Positions 48,447 through 62,302 of a DNA stretch of 64,000 nt are shown here, piece after piece. Numbering within the stretch: the first letter of the stretch is position 1; every line of letters begins with the position of its first letter. The DNA comes from Protula sp. h YS-2021 (lineage: Eukaryota; Annelida; Polychaeta; Sabellida; Serpulidae), in assembly GCA_949752745.1 (NCBI GenBank), contig OX457030.1, positions 72,372,686 through 72,436,685 of the forward strand, given 5' to 3'. The position numbers and the translations under genes were made by a program. The notes beneath the pieces were generated by a model. The model had not been told where the DNA came from. It made no database searches and was given only the letters and a program-made list of their open reading frames with translations.

Positions 48447-51400
48447 AGTGAGACGATTCCAGGAATGAACGCAATATAGAAAATAAGAGTGAATTTAAAA
48501 AATCGACTAAAATTCCAGTTTCGCACCTGAATGACATATTGTGCTACAGCTGGCATTTGGATTGTCCAATAATGTCAATCCGATCATATGGTTGGCATAT
48601 GGCGATGGCTAAGGAAAATTAGCCGTTGCCAGTAATGAGTACCATATGGATAAAAAGGGTAAGTTTCAAAAATCGAGTAAAAATACAATTTGCGACGTGT
48701 ATGATAATATTTGATACAGGTGACATTTGGACTGTGTGGTGAAAGCATATGGACCATATTGTTGGCATATGGTGATGGCTAAGGAAAGTGAGTCGATTCC
48801 AGGAATGAACGCAATATAGAAAATAAGAGTGAATTTAAAAAATCGACTAAAATTCCAGTTTCGCACCTGAATGACATATTGTGCTACAGCTGGCATTTGG
48901 ATTGTCCAATAATGTCAATCCGATCATATGGTTGGCATATGGCGATGGCTAAGGAAAATTAGCCGTTGCCAGTAATGAGTACCATATGGATAAAAAGGGT
49001 AAGTTTCAAAAATCGAGTAAAAATACAATTTGCGGCGTGTATGATAATATTTGATACAGGTGACATTTGGACTGTGTGGTGAAAGCATATGGACCATATT
49101 GTTGGCATATGGTGATGGCTAAGGAAAGTGAGTCGATTCCAGGAATGAACGCAATATAGAAAATAAGAGTGAATTTAAAAAATCGACTAAAATTCCAGTT
49201 TCGCACCTGAATGACATATTGTGCTACAGCTGGCATTTGGATTGTCCAATAATGTCAATCCGATCATATGGTTGGCATATGGCGATGGCTAAGGAAAATT
49301 AGCCGTTGCCAGTAATGAGTACCATATGGATAAAAAGGGTAAGTTTCAAAAATCGAGTAAAAATACAATTTGCGACGTGTATGATAATATTTGATACAGG
49401 TGACATTTGGACTGTGTGGTGAAAGCATATGGACCATATTGTTGGCATATGGTGATGGCTAAGGAAAGTGAGTCGATTCCAGGAATGAACGCAATATAGA
49501 AAATAAGAGTGAATTTAAAAAATCGACTAAAATTCCAGTTTCGCACCTGAATGACATATTGTGCTACAGCTGGCATTTGGATTGTCCAATAATGTCAATC
49601 CGATCATATGGTTGGCATATGGCGATGGCTAAGGAAAATTAGCCGTTGCCAGTAATGAGTACCATATGGATAAAAAGGGTAAGTTTCAAAAATCGAGTAA
49701 AAATACAATTTGCGACGTGTATGATAATATTTGATACAGGTGACATTTGGACTGTGTGGTGAAAGCATATGGACCATATTGTTGGCATATGGTGATGGCT
49801 AAGGAAAGTGAGTCGATTCCAGGAATGAACGCAATATAGAAAATAAGAGTGAATTTAAAAAATCGACTAAAATTCCAGTTTCGCACCTGAATGACATATT
49901 GTGCTACAGCTGGCATTTGGATTGTCCAATAATGTCAATCCGATCATATGGTTGGCATATGGCGATGGCTAAGGAAAATTAGCCGTTGCCAGTAATGAGT
50001 ACCATATGGATAAAAAGGGTAAGTTTCAAAAATCGAGTAAAAATACAATTTGCGACGTGTATGATAATATTTGATACAGGTGACATTTGGACTGTGTGGT
50101 GAAAGCATATGGACCATATTGTTGGCATATGGTGATGGCTAAGGAAAGTGAGTCGATTCCAGGAATGAACGCAATATAGAAAATAAGAGTGAATTTAAAA
50201 AATCGACTAAAATTCCAGTTTCGCACCTGAATGACATATTGTGCTACAGCTGGCATTTGGATTGTCCAATAATGTCAATCCGATCATATGGTTGGCATAT
50301 GGCGATGGCTAAGGAAAATTAGCCGTTGCCAGTAATGAGTACCATATGGATAAAAAGGGTAAGTTTCAAAAATCGAGTAAAAATACAATTTGCGACGTGT
50401 ATGATAATATTTGATACAGGTGACATTTGGACTGTGTGGTGAAAGCATATGGACCATATTGTTGGCATATGGTGATGGCTAAGGAAAGTGAGTCGATTCC
50501 AGGAATGAACGCAATATAGAAAATAAGAGTGAATTTAAAAAATCGACTAAAATTCCAGTTTCGCACCTGAATGACATATTGTGCTACAGCTGGCATTTGG
50601 ATTGTCCAATAATGTCAATCCGATCATATGGTTGGCATATGGCGATGGCTAAGGAAAATTAGCCGTTGCCAGTAATGAGTACCATATGGATAAAAAGGGT
50701 AAGTTTCAAAAATCGAGTAAAAATACAATTTGCGACGTGTATGATAATATTTGATACAGGTGACATTTGGACTGTGTGGTGAAAGCATATGGACCATATT
50801 GTTGGCATATGGTGATGGCTAAGGAAAGTGAGTCGATTCCAGGAATGAACGCAATATAGAAAATAAGAGTGAATTTAAAAAATCGACTAAAATTCCAGTT
50901 TCGCACCTGAATGACATATTGTGCTACAGCTGGCATTTGGATTGTCCAATAATGTCAATCCGATCATATGGTTGGCATATGGCGATGGCTAAGGAAAATT
51001 AGCCGTTGCCAGTAATGAGTACCATATGGATAAAAAGGGTAAGTTTCAAAAATCGAGTAAAAATACAATTTGCGACGTGTATGATAATATTTGATACAGG
51101 TGACATTTGGACTGTGTGGTGAAAGCATATGGACCATATTGTTGGCATATGGTGATGGCTAAGGAAAGTGAGTCGATTCCAGGAATGAACGCAATATAGA
51201 AAATAAGAGTGAATTTAAAAAATCGACTAAAATTCCAGTTTCGCACCTGAATGACATATTGTGCTACAGCTGGCATTTGGATTGTCCAATAATGTCAATC
51301 CGATCATATGGTTGGCATATGGCGATGGCTAAGGAAAATTAGCCGTTGCCAGTAATGAGTACCATATGGATAAAAAGGGTAAGTTTCAAAAATCGAGTAA

Positions 51401-54400
51401 AAATACAATTTGCGACGTGTATGATAATATTTGATACAGGTGACATTTGGACTGTGTGGTGAAAGCATATGGACCATATTGTTGGCATATGGTGATGGCT
51501 AAGGAAAGTGAGTCGATTCCAGGAATGAACGCAATATAGAAAATAAGAGTGAATTTAAAAAATCGACTAAAATTCCAGTTTCGCACCTGAATGACATATT
51601 GTGCTACAGCTGGCATTTGGATTGTCCAATAATGTCAATCCGATCATATGGTTGGCATATGGCGATGGCTAAGGAAAATTAGCCGTTGCCAGTAATGAGT
51701 ACCATATGGATAAAAAGGGTAAGTTTCAAAAATCGAGTAAAAATACAATTTGCGACGTGTATGATAATATTTGATACAGGTGACATTTGGACTGTGTGGT
51801 GAAAGCATATGGACCATATTGTTGGCATATGGTGATGGCTAAGGAAAGTGAGTCGATTCCAGGAATGAACGCAATATAGAAAATAAGAGTGAATTTAAAA
51901 AATCGACTAAAATTCCAGTTTCGCACCTGAATGACATATTGTGCTACAGCTGGCATTTGGATTGTCCAATAATGTCAATCCGATCATATGGTTGGCATAT
52001 GGCGATGGCTAAGGAAAATTAGCCGTTGCCAGTAATGAGTACCATATGGATAAAAAGGGTAAGTTTCAAAAATCGAGTAAAAATACAATTTGCGACGTGT
52101 ATGATAATATTTGATACAGGTGACATTTGGACTGTGTGGTGAAAGCATATGGACCATATTGTTGGCATATGGTGATGGCTAAGGAAAGTGAGTCGATTCC
52201 AGGAATGAACGCAATATAGAAAATAAGAGTGAATTTAAAAAATCGACTAAAATTCCAGTTTCGCACCTGAATGACATATTGTGCTACAGCTGGCATTTGG
52301 ATTGTCCAATAATGTCAATCCGATCATATGGTTGGCATATGGCGATGGCTAAGGAAAATTAGCCGTTGCCAGTAATGAGTACCATATGGATAAAAAGGGT
52401 AAGTTTCAAAAATCGAGTAAAAATACAATTTGCGACGTGTATGATAATATTTGATACAGGTGACATTTGGACTGTGTGGTGAAAGCATATGGACCATATT
52501 GTTGGCATATGGTGATGGCTAAGGAAAGTGAGTCGATTCCAGGAATGAACGCAATATAGAAAATAAGAGTGAATTTAAAAAATCGACTAAAATTCCAGTT
52601 TCGCACCTGAATGACATATTGTGCTACAGCTGGCATTTGGATTGTCCAATAATGTCAATCCGATCATATGGTTGGCATATGGCGATGGCTAAGGAAAATT
52701 AGCCGTTGCCAGTAATGAGTACCATATGGATAAAAAGGGTAAGTTTCAAAAATCGAGTAAAAATACAATTTGCGACGTGTATGATAATATTTGATACAGG
52801 TGACATTTGGACTGTGTGGTGAAAGCATATGGACCATATTGTTGGCATATGGTGATGGCTAAGGAAAGTGAGTCGATTCCAGGAATGAACGCAATATAGA
52901 AAATAAGAGTGAATTTAAAAAATCGACTAAAATTCCAGTTTCGCACCTGAATGACATATTGTGCTACAGCTGGCATTTGGATTGTCCAATAATGTCAATC
53001 CGATCATATGGTTGGCATATGGCGATGGCTAAGGAAAATTAGCCGTTGCCAGTAATGAGTACCATATGGATAAAAAGGGTAAGTTTCAAAAATCGAGTAA
53101 AAATACAATTTGCGACGTGTATGATAATATTTGATACAGGTGACATTTGGACTGTGTGGTGAAAGCATATGGACCATATTGTTGGCATATGGTGATGGCT
53201 AAGGAAAGTGAGTCGATTCCAGGAATGAACGCAATATAGAAAATAAGAGTGAATTTAAAAAATCGACTAAAATTCCAGTTTCGCACCTGAATGACATATT
53301 GTGCTACAGCTGGCATTTGGATTGTCCAATAATGTCAATCCGATCATATGGTTGGCATATGGCGATGGCTAAGGAAAATTAGCCGTTGCCAGTAATGAGT
53401 ACCATATGGATAAAAAGGGTAAGTTTCAAAAATCGAGTAAAAATACAATTTGCGACGTGTATGATAATATTTGATACAGGTGACATTTGGACTGTGTGGT
53501 GAAAGCATATGGACCATATTGTTGGCATATGGTGATGGCTAAGGAAAGTGAGTCGATTCCAGGAATGAACGCAATATAGAAAATAAGAGTGAATTTAAAA
53601 AATCGACTAAAATTCCAGTTTCGCACCTGAATGACATATTGTGCTACAGCTGGCATTTGGATTGTCCAATAATGTCAATCCGATCATATGGTTGGCATAT
53701 GGCGATGGCTAAGGAAAATTAGCCGTTGCCAGTAATGAGTACCATATGGATAAAAAGGGTAAGTTTCAAAAATCGAGTAAAAATACAATTTGCGACGTGT
53801 ATGATAATATTTGATACAGGTGACATTTGGACTGTGTGGTGAAAGCATATGGACCATATTGTTGGCATATGGTGATGGCTAAGGAAAGTGAGTCGATTCC
53901 AGGAATGAACGCAATATAGAAAATAAGAGTGAATTTAAAAAATCGACTAAAATTCCAGTTTCGCACCTGAATGACATATTGTGCTACAGCTGGCATTTGG
54001 ATTGTCCAATAATGTCAATCCGATCATATGGTTGGCATATGGCGATGGCTAAGGAAAATTAGCCGTTGCCAGTAATGAGTACCATATGGATAAAAAGGGT
54101 AAGTTTCAAAAATCGAGTAAAAATACAATTTGCGACGTGTATGATAATATTTGATACAGGTGACATTTGGACTGTGTGGTGAAAGCATATGGACCATATT
54201 GTTGGCATATGGTGATGGCTAAGGAAAGTGAGTCGATTCCAGGAATGAACGCAATATAGAAAATAAGAGTGAATTTAAAAAATCGACTAAAATTCCAGTT
54301 TCGCACCTGAATGACATATTGTGCTACAGCTGGCATTTGGATTGTCCAATAATGTCAATCCGATCATATGGTTGGCATATGGCGATGGCTAAGGAAAATT

Positions 54401-55150
54401 AGCCGTTGCCAGTAATGAGTACCATATGGATAAAAAGGGTAAGTTTCAAAAATCGAGTAAAAATACAATTTGCGACGTGTATGATAATATTTGATACAGG
54501 TGACATTTGGACTGTGTGGTGAAAGCATATGGACCATATTGTTGGCATATGGTGATGGCTAAGGAAAGTGAGTCGATTCCAGGAATGAACGCAATATAGA
54601 AAATAAGAGTGAATTTAAAAAATCGACTAAAATTCCAGTTTCGCACCTGAATGACATATTGTGCTACAGCTGGCATTTGGATTGTCCAATAATGTCAATC
54701 CGATCATATGGTTGGCATATGGCGATGGCTAAGGAAAATTAGCCGTTGCCAGTAATGAGTACCATATGGATAAAAAGGGTAAGTTTCAAAAATCGAGTAA
54801 AAATACAATTTGCGACGTGTATGATAATATTTGATACAGGTGACATTTGGACTGTGTGGTGAAAGCATATGGACCATATTGTTGGCATATGGTGATGGCT
54901 AAGGAAAGTGAGTCGATTCCAGGAATGAACGCAATATAGAAAATAAGAGTGAATTTAAAAAATCGACTAAAATTCCAGTTTCGCACCTGAATGACATATT
55001 GTGCTACAGCTGGCATTTGGATTGTCCAATAATGTCAATCCGATCATATGGTTGGCATATGGCGATGGCTAAGGAAAATTAGCCGTTGCCAGTAATGAGT
55101 ACCATATGGATAAAAAGGGTAAGTTTCAAAAATCGAGTAAAAATACAATT
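48447..55150. repeat. 340-bp satellite, about 19.7 near-identical copies
   Basis: The period is exactly 340 bp. For example, GTGAGTCGATTCCAGGAATG recurs at 48788, 49128 and so on to 54908. Units are almost identical; one visible change is GCGGCGTG at 49033 versus GCGACGTG elsewhere. Each unit is an old dimer of about 170-bp halves. GGCATTTGGATTGT and GACATTTGGACTGT start the two halves, and both then contain GTTGGCATATGG.GATGGCTA, AAGGAAA, AATCGA.TAAAA and TGA.A.TATT..TACAG. The repeated 76-codon minus-strand frame reflects the homogeneity of the array. The right border is abrupt at CAATTT|AATAAGAATG. Confidence 0.97.
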
Positions 55151-55640
55151 TAATAAGAATGCCATGGTAAAATGGCTGCAGATGATTATCATGACTTATA
55201 ATAAGAATCCCATGGTGAATTGCGTGGGTTCTAGTTAGTAAATAAGGCTGGAATAATCGGCGAACACTCTGTTTTCACATTAAAAGGACACATTTTCAGT
55301 TTGGCCAGTTACGGTGAAGTGTTCAATTTTACGTTTTTCTCCCTGTATAGTGGCTCCAGGCAGCGACATGCTATAAGGTTGAGCGATAATATGATTTCGT
55401 AATTGCTGCATGTTTATCTCAAAAATACTAATATTGAAAAAGTAAAAAAAGGCCCTGTACCCAAAACAAATTACAAATTAGCTGTTCTTTAAACCTGTTC
55501 CTCATGTTTGTTAAAGCATTTCACAGCATTTGAAACATTTCGCTTTTGCAGTAACTGATATCGCGTGCGCAGGAAATGCTGTTTGTTTATAATCCAGGGG
55601 GTTATACAGTAAAAACGTTTTATTTGCCCAGTATATTTTA
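55151..55640. other. unrecognised AT-rich DNA
   Basis: Two short repeats of AATAAGAAT.CCATGGT lie right at the satellite border. Nothing else is recognised. Confidence 0.4.
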
Positions 55641-55649
55641 GCGCTGACA

Positions 55650-57570
55650 CCCAGGTGGTTGGCAAAAAGTGGCACGCGTCTGACTCCTTCTTCCGCGCTG
55701 TAGCTTTTTGCAAACCACCCAAAGGATACCGTAAATTCATTTTAAACGCCCTTTCAACATCCACCTGAAGGATACATCCCGAAATTAGTTGTATCCCGAA
55801 ACGAGTTACAAGCAAATGCCCACAGTTACACGAAAAATAAGTGAGCGCAAATAAAGAGTTCCCAAAAATATGTAATAAGCTACTCTCTATGAATTTTATT
55901 TATTTCTCTATATCATACCCCCTTGTCTCATCATTATAGACATTTCAAGTTCTGTTGTTTTCTTTTACTAGATGCAATTAGAGAGCCTCGTAACCTATAC
56001 AGCGATAATTGACATGTATACTCCAGGTGGTTATATTGTCATGCAACTTTTATTTGTTCCTTTAAATCACACCTCTCGTTAAATATCCAAGCAAATCATT
56101 ATTCTTAATGCGTACAAATAGCAAGAAAAGTGTTCATGTGTGCCAAGAGGAGTACTGACTCTAGAAAATGTCGTATACGTATCTGTATACTCCATGTGGT
56201 TATCCCATATGTCAAGAGATATACTCCATGTAGATGATATCTACTTTCTGTAAATTTCATTTTTTAACATCACACCATCCTTGCCTTGTCATTACAGTCA
56301 ATTCAAGTCCATTGTTTTCTTAGACTGAATGCAAGTCGATACCTGGTAAACAATATAGAGACAATTGACATATGTACTCCAGGTGGTTATTTTCTTACAC
56401 AAGTTTTATTTTGTCATTGAAATTGCATCTTTTGCCCAATATCCAAGTACCACATTATGCTCAGTATGCACAAATAACATAAATCACCTTTCAATTTGAG
56501 TCTAGAGAACTAGACTGTGGAAAACGCCATATAGGCTTCAGGTCGTTCTTGCAATATATAACGAATGCAAAGTGTTCTTCATGACTGCTATTTTTCATTC
56601 AAACCAATAGACAAACTTTCTTCCAGTTACAGACCCCATTATACTAATACTCTCACCCCTCCTATTGTAACCAATCTCATATGTCCGCAAAATTCATGTT
56701 TCAACAGGTGTACTCGAGGTAGAGATAGGGTCTCAACTGAAGAGACAGCTACTTCTTATTCATTTTATTCATTTTAACATCTTACCCTACTTGCCTTGGC
56801 ATTACAGTCATTTCAGGCCCATTGTTCTCTTGTACTGGATGTAAGATGAAAACTCTGCAAACCAAATTGAGATAATTCACATGTGTGCTTTAGGTGGTTA
56901 TTTTGTTATACAACTTTAATTTTATCCTTAAAATTCATCTTTTGCTTAAAATCCAAGCGCCTCATCATGCTCAATACGCACAAATAGCAAAAATACCTTT
57001 TAATTGTGCATAGAGGAGTAGAAACTGTGGAAAATGACACATAGACATCAGTGTGCTTCAGGTGGTTATCGCATATATCAAGAGGTGTAATCCAGGTGGT
57101 TGTCGAGTTATAAATTGAGAAGATCAATACTTTCTATCAATTTTATTCATTTTTCTACATCATACCCTACTTGTCTTGCCTACAGTCATTTCAAATGCCA
57201 TTGTTTCCTTGTACTGGGTGCAAGTTGAGAACTTCTCAATCCACATAGAAATAATTGACATGTGCACTCCAGATGGTTTTTTTTTGTTATACAACTTTTA
57301 TTTTGTCCGTGAAGTTACATATTTCACAAAATATCCAAGGACATCATTATGCTCATTACACACAAATAACAAAAAACCTTTCAGTTGAGTCTAGAGGAGC
57401 ATGACTCTGGGAAATACCACATATGCATCAGTGTACCCCAGGTAGTTATGGTATATATCAAGACATGTACTCCATGTGGTTGTCCGGTCTTAAACCAACA
57501 GAACGGATAATTTCTGTCAATTTCATTCATTTCTCTACATCAAACTCTCCTTATCTTGTCATTACAGACA
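55650..57570. repeat. diverged tandem repeats carrying a CTCCAGGTGGTTAT motif
   Basis: Four diverged units start near 56005, 56360, 56870 and 57250. Each reads, in order, ATTGACATGT.(T/C)ACTCCAGGTGG, TTAT.CAACTTTTATTTTGTC, AATATCCAAG..CATTATGCTC and CACAAATA.CA. Between them lie CATCATACCCTACTTGTCTTG and a TTACAGTCATTTCA segment. Unit spacing is irregular (about 355-510 bp). Positions 55650-55790 are a separate copy of the dispersed repeat also found at 7405-7520. Single units also occur at 8.04 kb. Confidence 0.6.
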
Positions 57571-57739
57571 TTTGAAAAGCTTTATGTAGGTCCCGACCTC
57601 CTCGATTTTCAAGCCATTCTCCTCCTTTTTGCATATTCTGTCCGACTTTTTTTTATATTTTTTGAATTCGGACTATCATCCACTTCTCCACACTGTCGCC
57701 ACACGATTCTATGCGTCACCTTAGCTGGTGGATGGAGTC

Positions 57740-58167
57740 ATGTCACACCTCTTTAGATTGTTATTCAGTGAATCTATAAAAGGCAGTTGTGAACGACACC
57801 CGAAGAATAGCGCTGTGGATATGCAGCCGTCGTTCATGCGGACTAAGCGATCAACCCAGCGGAAATGTCATTTCAGCAAGAGCGACTCTACATTCTGGAA
57901 TCTGCACGTTTCCAGGATAGACATGTTTTGTAAACGTCCTTGAGAGAGTATGTTGCAGAGTTATGCAGCGACTATGGAATGCTTCTGGTTGGCATAAATT
58001 CTTCTGTGTGGGGTCCAAGTTCCATAGTCATGCAGAAGGCCGGATAGTATTTCACCCCTGTGGACACCAGTCTTAGTGTTTAGTTTTATATCATGGCTAT
58101 TACACATGGCTATTCCATTTAGCTCTCTTTTGATATCCACTGTGTAATCTTGTCCTCGAGGGAGCAA
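57740..58167 (-). pseudogene. LINE reverse-transcriptase C-terminal fragment with stop codons
   Basis: One minus-strand frame reads through TKTGVHRGEILSGLLHDYG, TWTPHRRIYANQKHS, CNILSQGRLQNMSILETC, QNVESLLLK and HFRWVDRLVRMNDGCISTAL. This order (xLLYGxETWTxYRRHIKQLE-like, then a QSIExLLLKxQLRWxGHVxRM-like segment, then PKxLxYG-like) is the region downstream of the polymerase active site in RTE/CR1-like LINEs of invertebrates. In-frame stops occur at about 57961 and within the LLLK/HFRW junction. The YxDD region and everything N-terminal are missing. It is a decayed 5'-truncated copy. Confidence 0.62.
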
Positions 58168-58434
58168 TGAAGAAGGCGCAAAAATTGGGCACCAATGTGG
58201 TCACCAACGTGCCAAATTTCTCAGCCCTATAAATGAAAGAATTCCACTCAGATGCACTGGAGCATTAGTGTAAACAATTTCAAACACAAAACTTTGGAGA
58301 AAATTCGTGCACACCAACAATAGTATCAGGTCAGAACATGTCAAACACATTTATAAGCATAACCTCGCCTTTTTGTTTTTATAAACAAAAAGAAACATTT
58401 TCCCCTACAACCTCATCGCTCTTTTTTCACCGCT
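58168..58434. other. unrecognised DNA
   Basis: Nothing recognisable between the LINE fragment and the dispersed repeat. Confidence 0.35.
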
Positions 58435-58665
58435 TGCCCATCCTTTTTTCACACAGCTTTGTTTTGACAAGTTTTTACTATTTTCATGATACTTTTGACG
58501 TCATATAAATGTATCACCGTTATTCCATATTTGAAAGGGTGAGTGCGTAACCTGACTTATAGTTATTTCAATCATCGTTTAAACGAGTCCAGAAACAGTG
58601 TTTAATTTGGAAAGGAAGGTTGTCACATGTTTACCGGTTCTGGAAGGTGGCCAGAGAAACAGATT
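58435..58665. repeat. second copy of the 11.5-kb dispersed repeat
   Basis: TTTCACACAGCTTTGTTTTG, CATATAAATGTATCACC, ATATTTGAAAGGGTGAG and GCGTAACCT follow the same order as at 11500-11660. A following GGAAGGTGG segment resembles 11.9 kb. Orientation is the same in both copies. Confidence 0.6.
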
Positions 58666-58704
58666 TTATTGCAGAATAGCCTGTTGCCAAAATATTATGT
58701 TGCT

Positions 58705-58790
58705 AAATAGCATGCCACCAAATGAGATGTCTCCGAGTGAAATGTCACCAAATGACATGTCACCGAGTGAAATGTCGTCAAATGGTACTC
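58705..58790. repeat. 15-bp minisatellite (AAATGACATGTCACC type)
   Basis: Five or six imperfect 15-bp units alternate CCAAATGACATGTCA and CCGAGTGAAATGTCA. The frame reads MSPSEMSPNDMSPSEMS, again because the unit is a multiple of three. Confidence 0.75.
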
Positions 58791-58799
58791 CGCCAAAGC

Positions 58800-61700
58800 C
58801 ACACATGGCCTTCAATTGAAAATTTTTAAATAAGTCTCCAAGTGGTTAGCAGGCTTTATAGCCAATATTTCGGAGCAAATTTCTTAATGAAATGAATCTC
58901 TCTTTTTAAACCACTCCTGGTGCCAGCTTACTTTACTTTGAATATCCTGGTCTTCTCCATATGCGTGAGAGTGGGGGGGGGGGGGGGCGAGTGTTGTAAT
59001 TTAACAAGTTTAAATATTATGTGCACTCCAGACGATTAAACAAAAAAATTTTTTCTTAAAATGTGGTACATGTATATGTACAAGACACGCCTTACCAAAT
59101 CTTAACATTCATGTTAAATTTGTAAATGTTTATTTCGGTTGGATTGTCATTTTTCCAACCCAAGTATATGTATTTAGGTGGTTAACGAGATCTTGTGTAC
59201 TATGACGTATTTTTCTAAACCAACTATCCCTCCAATTCCATTCCTGTACCCTCATTCTGTTATTAGTTTTCTGTATACTATATATGCGCCTCTGAGATAA
59301 AATTACATCGTCTAAAATATTGCTTTACTTTCGTTTCAAACATTTTCCTTATTTTTTTCTTTGTTAAGCAATAATACCTCTACATTAACATCCTTACATG
59401 CCGTAAGGCTTATGACTTTCTATGAAGGCGTTATAGAGAAGACAGCGCTGCTTACTTTGAAGGAGATGCATTCGCTTGGACAAACAAGTCCATAGTGTTG
59501 TAAATAGATGGATGTGGTAGAATGTGTTGTCTTCCATACCTTGTATATTATTGGTCGTAAGGCATTGTGAAACTACTGCAGTACTTACTTCTTAACTGTG
59601 TCCGGAGAAAATGAGAAATAGCCCTATATGTATATATTTTTAAATTTGAAGTGCCACTCAAATGCAATTTAAGCTTCGTAACAAGAATCCCCACTGAGAT
59701 TGTGACCAACATAGCCCAACGCTTGCAGAGTAAACAACAAGCCCATTGCTGTTTACCAAATCCCGACCACTACCAAACCAAAATATTGCATTGCACTTTA
59801 GATCCATTTCAACAGCAATTGTTGCATCTTGCCACATTATACTTAAAAGGGACATTGCATTCCGCCCTCAATCAATGATATTGGAAGTGGCCAACAGGGT
59901 CCTCAATAAATAACATACCTAATACCAGTTTGACTAGCCACTGAATATCACTAGGAGAAATTTAAGAATGAAATGGTCAAGGTTAGTGGACTGCTATTTC
60001 TTTTTTACATTTTTATTTTTAAGTATTAATGCAATTTCAAATGTCCTCTTATATCGGTCACTTTTTCTCGATCGTGAAAAAAGTTATTTTACGGTACCAG
60101 ACTATATATAGATTGAACATATGCGATATTAAGACGAATCCACCAAAATTCCATAATTTCTGCCCTTTAAGTCATCTAAATTTCCAATCACTTAGTCATT
60201 TGAGGTATTTGGGTGGGCTACACTAAAAAGACAATATATGAAAATTTAATCATGGTTTTTAATACTGAGCTCTGAAAAACATAAAAACGAATGGCGTATT
60301 CATATTCACCTATTCGCAATCACAAAAAAGAAGTGAATGTAATAACTCATGCAGAAATGAAAATTTCCACAGCAAACGTGTCGACTTATAGTGAACAAGA
60401 ACAGAGCATCGAAGACAAAGCTGTGTGCTGCCTGGCAGATTCAATATAGAATACGGTGACACAATAAGTGTGCAACTACATCTTACTCACTGTTTGAAAC
60501 AGTTATCTACATTTATAAAACGCTTCATTATTATTCATATAAAAAAGAACTTATTGCCTCAAACCATCACAAACGAAATTTGCCATGGCAGACAAATCAT
60601 TGTACATGTACTTGTCCACACAGTTAACAAAAATAACTAAAGTTTATTACACGCTCATCTAGCGGCAAACAAATAACGTAAATAACGTAAATAAACATTT
60701 GCAGACATTTTATCCACATTAGAAAAATGTTCTTCGATAAAAATCATCTGATAAAATATCTTATGTAAACTCAAAAAAACCTGTCCGCCCTCTATTGCTT
60801 TGAGGACTCAGAAGTGAATGCTTTTCTTGCAACCAAGCAACCACTTCCAACTATTTTATCAATGAAAGTGTACTTTGTTCAAATAGCTTCCATTCCATTC
60901 CACATACGGTCATGTTTTTTGAAAATATCAATAAACTCACCAATTTCCTTCTTATTACGCAACACCAGAACAATAACTGTTCCAATTCTACTGAACTATA
61001 AATATAACGTTGAACATAAAATTACTGAATCCAATCCAACCCGAGTCTCTATAACTATGCGGTTCACATAAAAACAATAATGTTACTTCAAACTTGCAGA
61101 AAACTCCATCACAAAATCCAGTTATAATGGCGACAAGGCATAAATTAATCCACATTTTGACTTTCTTTCACCATTACACTCTTCTGTACTTGTCTCGAGA
61201 CAAATTTATCGTAAAACAGACAAAACACTCATATAACGGAATTCTTTCTTTTGCCAATGACTTACGTACTCATCAATACATGTCTCACACAGTGCACTGC
61301 AGCAAAGGTATCCCCACAACACATAGGACACCATTTACTGCATAATACTGTACAAACATAACGTGTGGTACCCAATATTAATCAAGAACTGACACCACTA
61401 TGCAGTAAACTGCTCATACCTAATCAGATTAACAAGAGTTAACTTTGCCTGTAGCGAAAGATAACAGTAGAGGCGCACTTTCTATAAATATCACTATAAG
61501 ATTCCTTAAATTTCTTGCACAAAATCAGTACTATCACATGCTTCACTAAGAAGTCGGTAATGAACAGTTCAAGCGAATTGCTGCTTCTGTAGATAGCTCC
61601 CTTCAATCTGGTTGAGCATGCGTTGAAATACTCCTTCTTCAAGATTTTCTTTGGCAACGTAAATAGTCTGAAAATTTAATTTTCAACCCCATATAAACGT

Positions 61701-62302
61701 AACAAATATTATATTCCTATCATATGCAATTTCTTGTAAACTGTATTTATTGGATCATCTAACTGAATAATTATAAACTATTGACTTAATGACATATAAT
61801 TTTTATGCAGTTATTATTTTACACACACTTTTAACGCTCTCAAAATATATTCAAAATAAGTTCGTGAATCCATATCCAACAGTTTTTTCTTATTTCTGTC
61901 ATCTTTTACTACTGACGTCAAGTTACAGCACAATTTCATTGTAACTCACTCTCCGCCTTCTTCTATGTCCAGCATTTGCTCCTTCACACCTTCACTAAGG
62001 ACAATGAGACCCTGTAAAACAAATGTATATAGAACCATGCTTATATAACATTTTGGCTAATTTATTTTAATTATTGTTATTCTTATTATGATCACTAATG
62101 TGGTTGTTATTGTTTTCTGACCCCGTAAATTCAAGATGAGCTCATATGAAAGGTACTGAATTGCCTAAACGTAAAGACTCATGTCGTGTCATTTGAAATC
62201 TTAATATTAAAAAATGTAGATGTTAGACGTTTGAGTTCCATTTGTACTTTTCCTCATGTGTTTTTTTACAAAAGGGAAATTATTTTTCCACAAGTGGCTA
62301 TT
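58800..62302. other. AT-rich DNA downstream of gene B, no supported gene
   Basis: A G-run lies at about 58974-58987. No repeat array is seen. Two stretches on the minus strand have exon-like borders: 62011-61950 (acceptor TTTTACAG, donor GTGAGT) and about 61663 downward (acceptor TTTTCAG). If gene B spliced at the GTAAGT at 62316-62311, the phase would give a stop after five codons in the first of these, so they were not joined to the gene model. An AATAAA on the minus strand at about 62067 could serve as a poly(A) signal. Confidence 0.4.

Noticed and set aside
48666..55016. 76-codon minus-strand frame repeated every 340 bp
   Set aside because: A single chance open frame in the unit is copied with the homogeneous satellite. 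Nothing in it resembles a known protein.
48447..55150. CRISPR-like array
   Set aside because: Units are 340 bp without unique spacers and the genome is eukaryotic; it is a satellite.
61439..62011. Extra 3' exons of gene B
   Set aside because: Acceptor and donor sequences are present, but the phase from the 62316-62311 donor leads to a stop after five codons in the first candidate, so the simpler stop at 62303 was kept.
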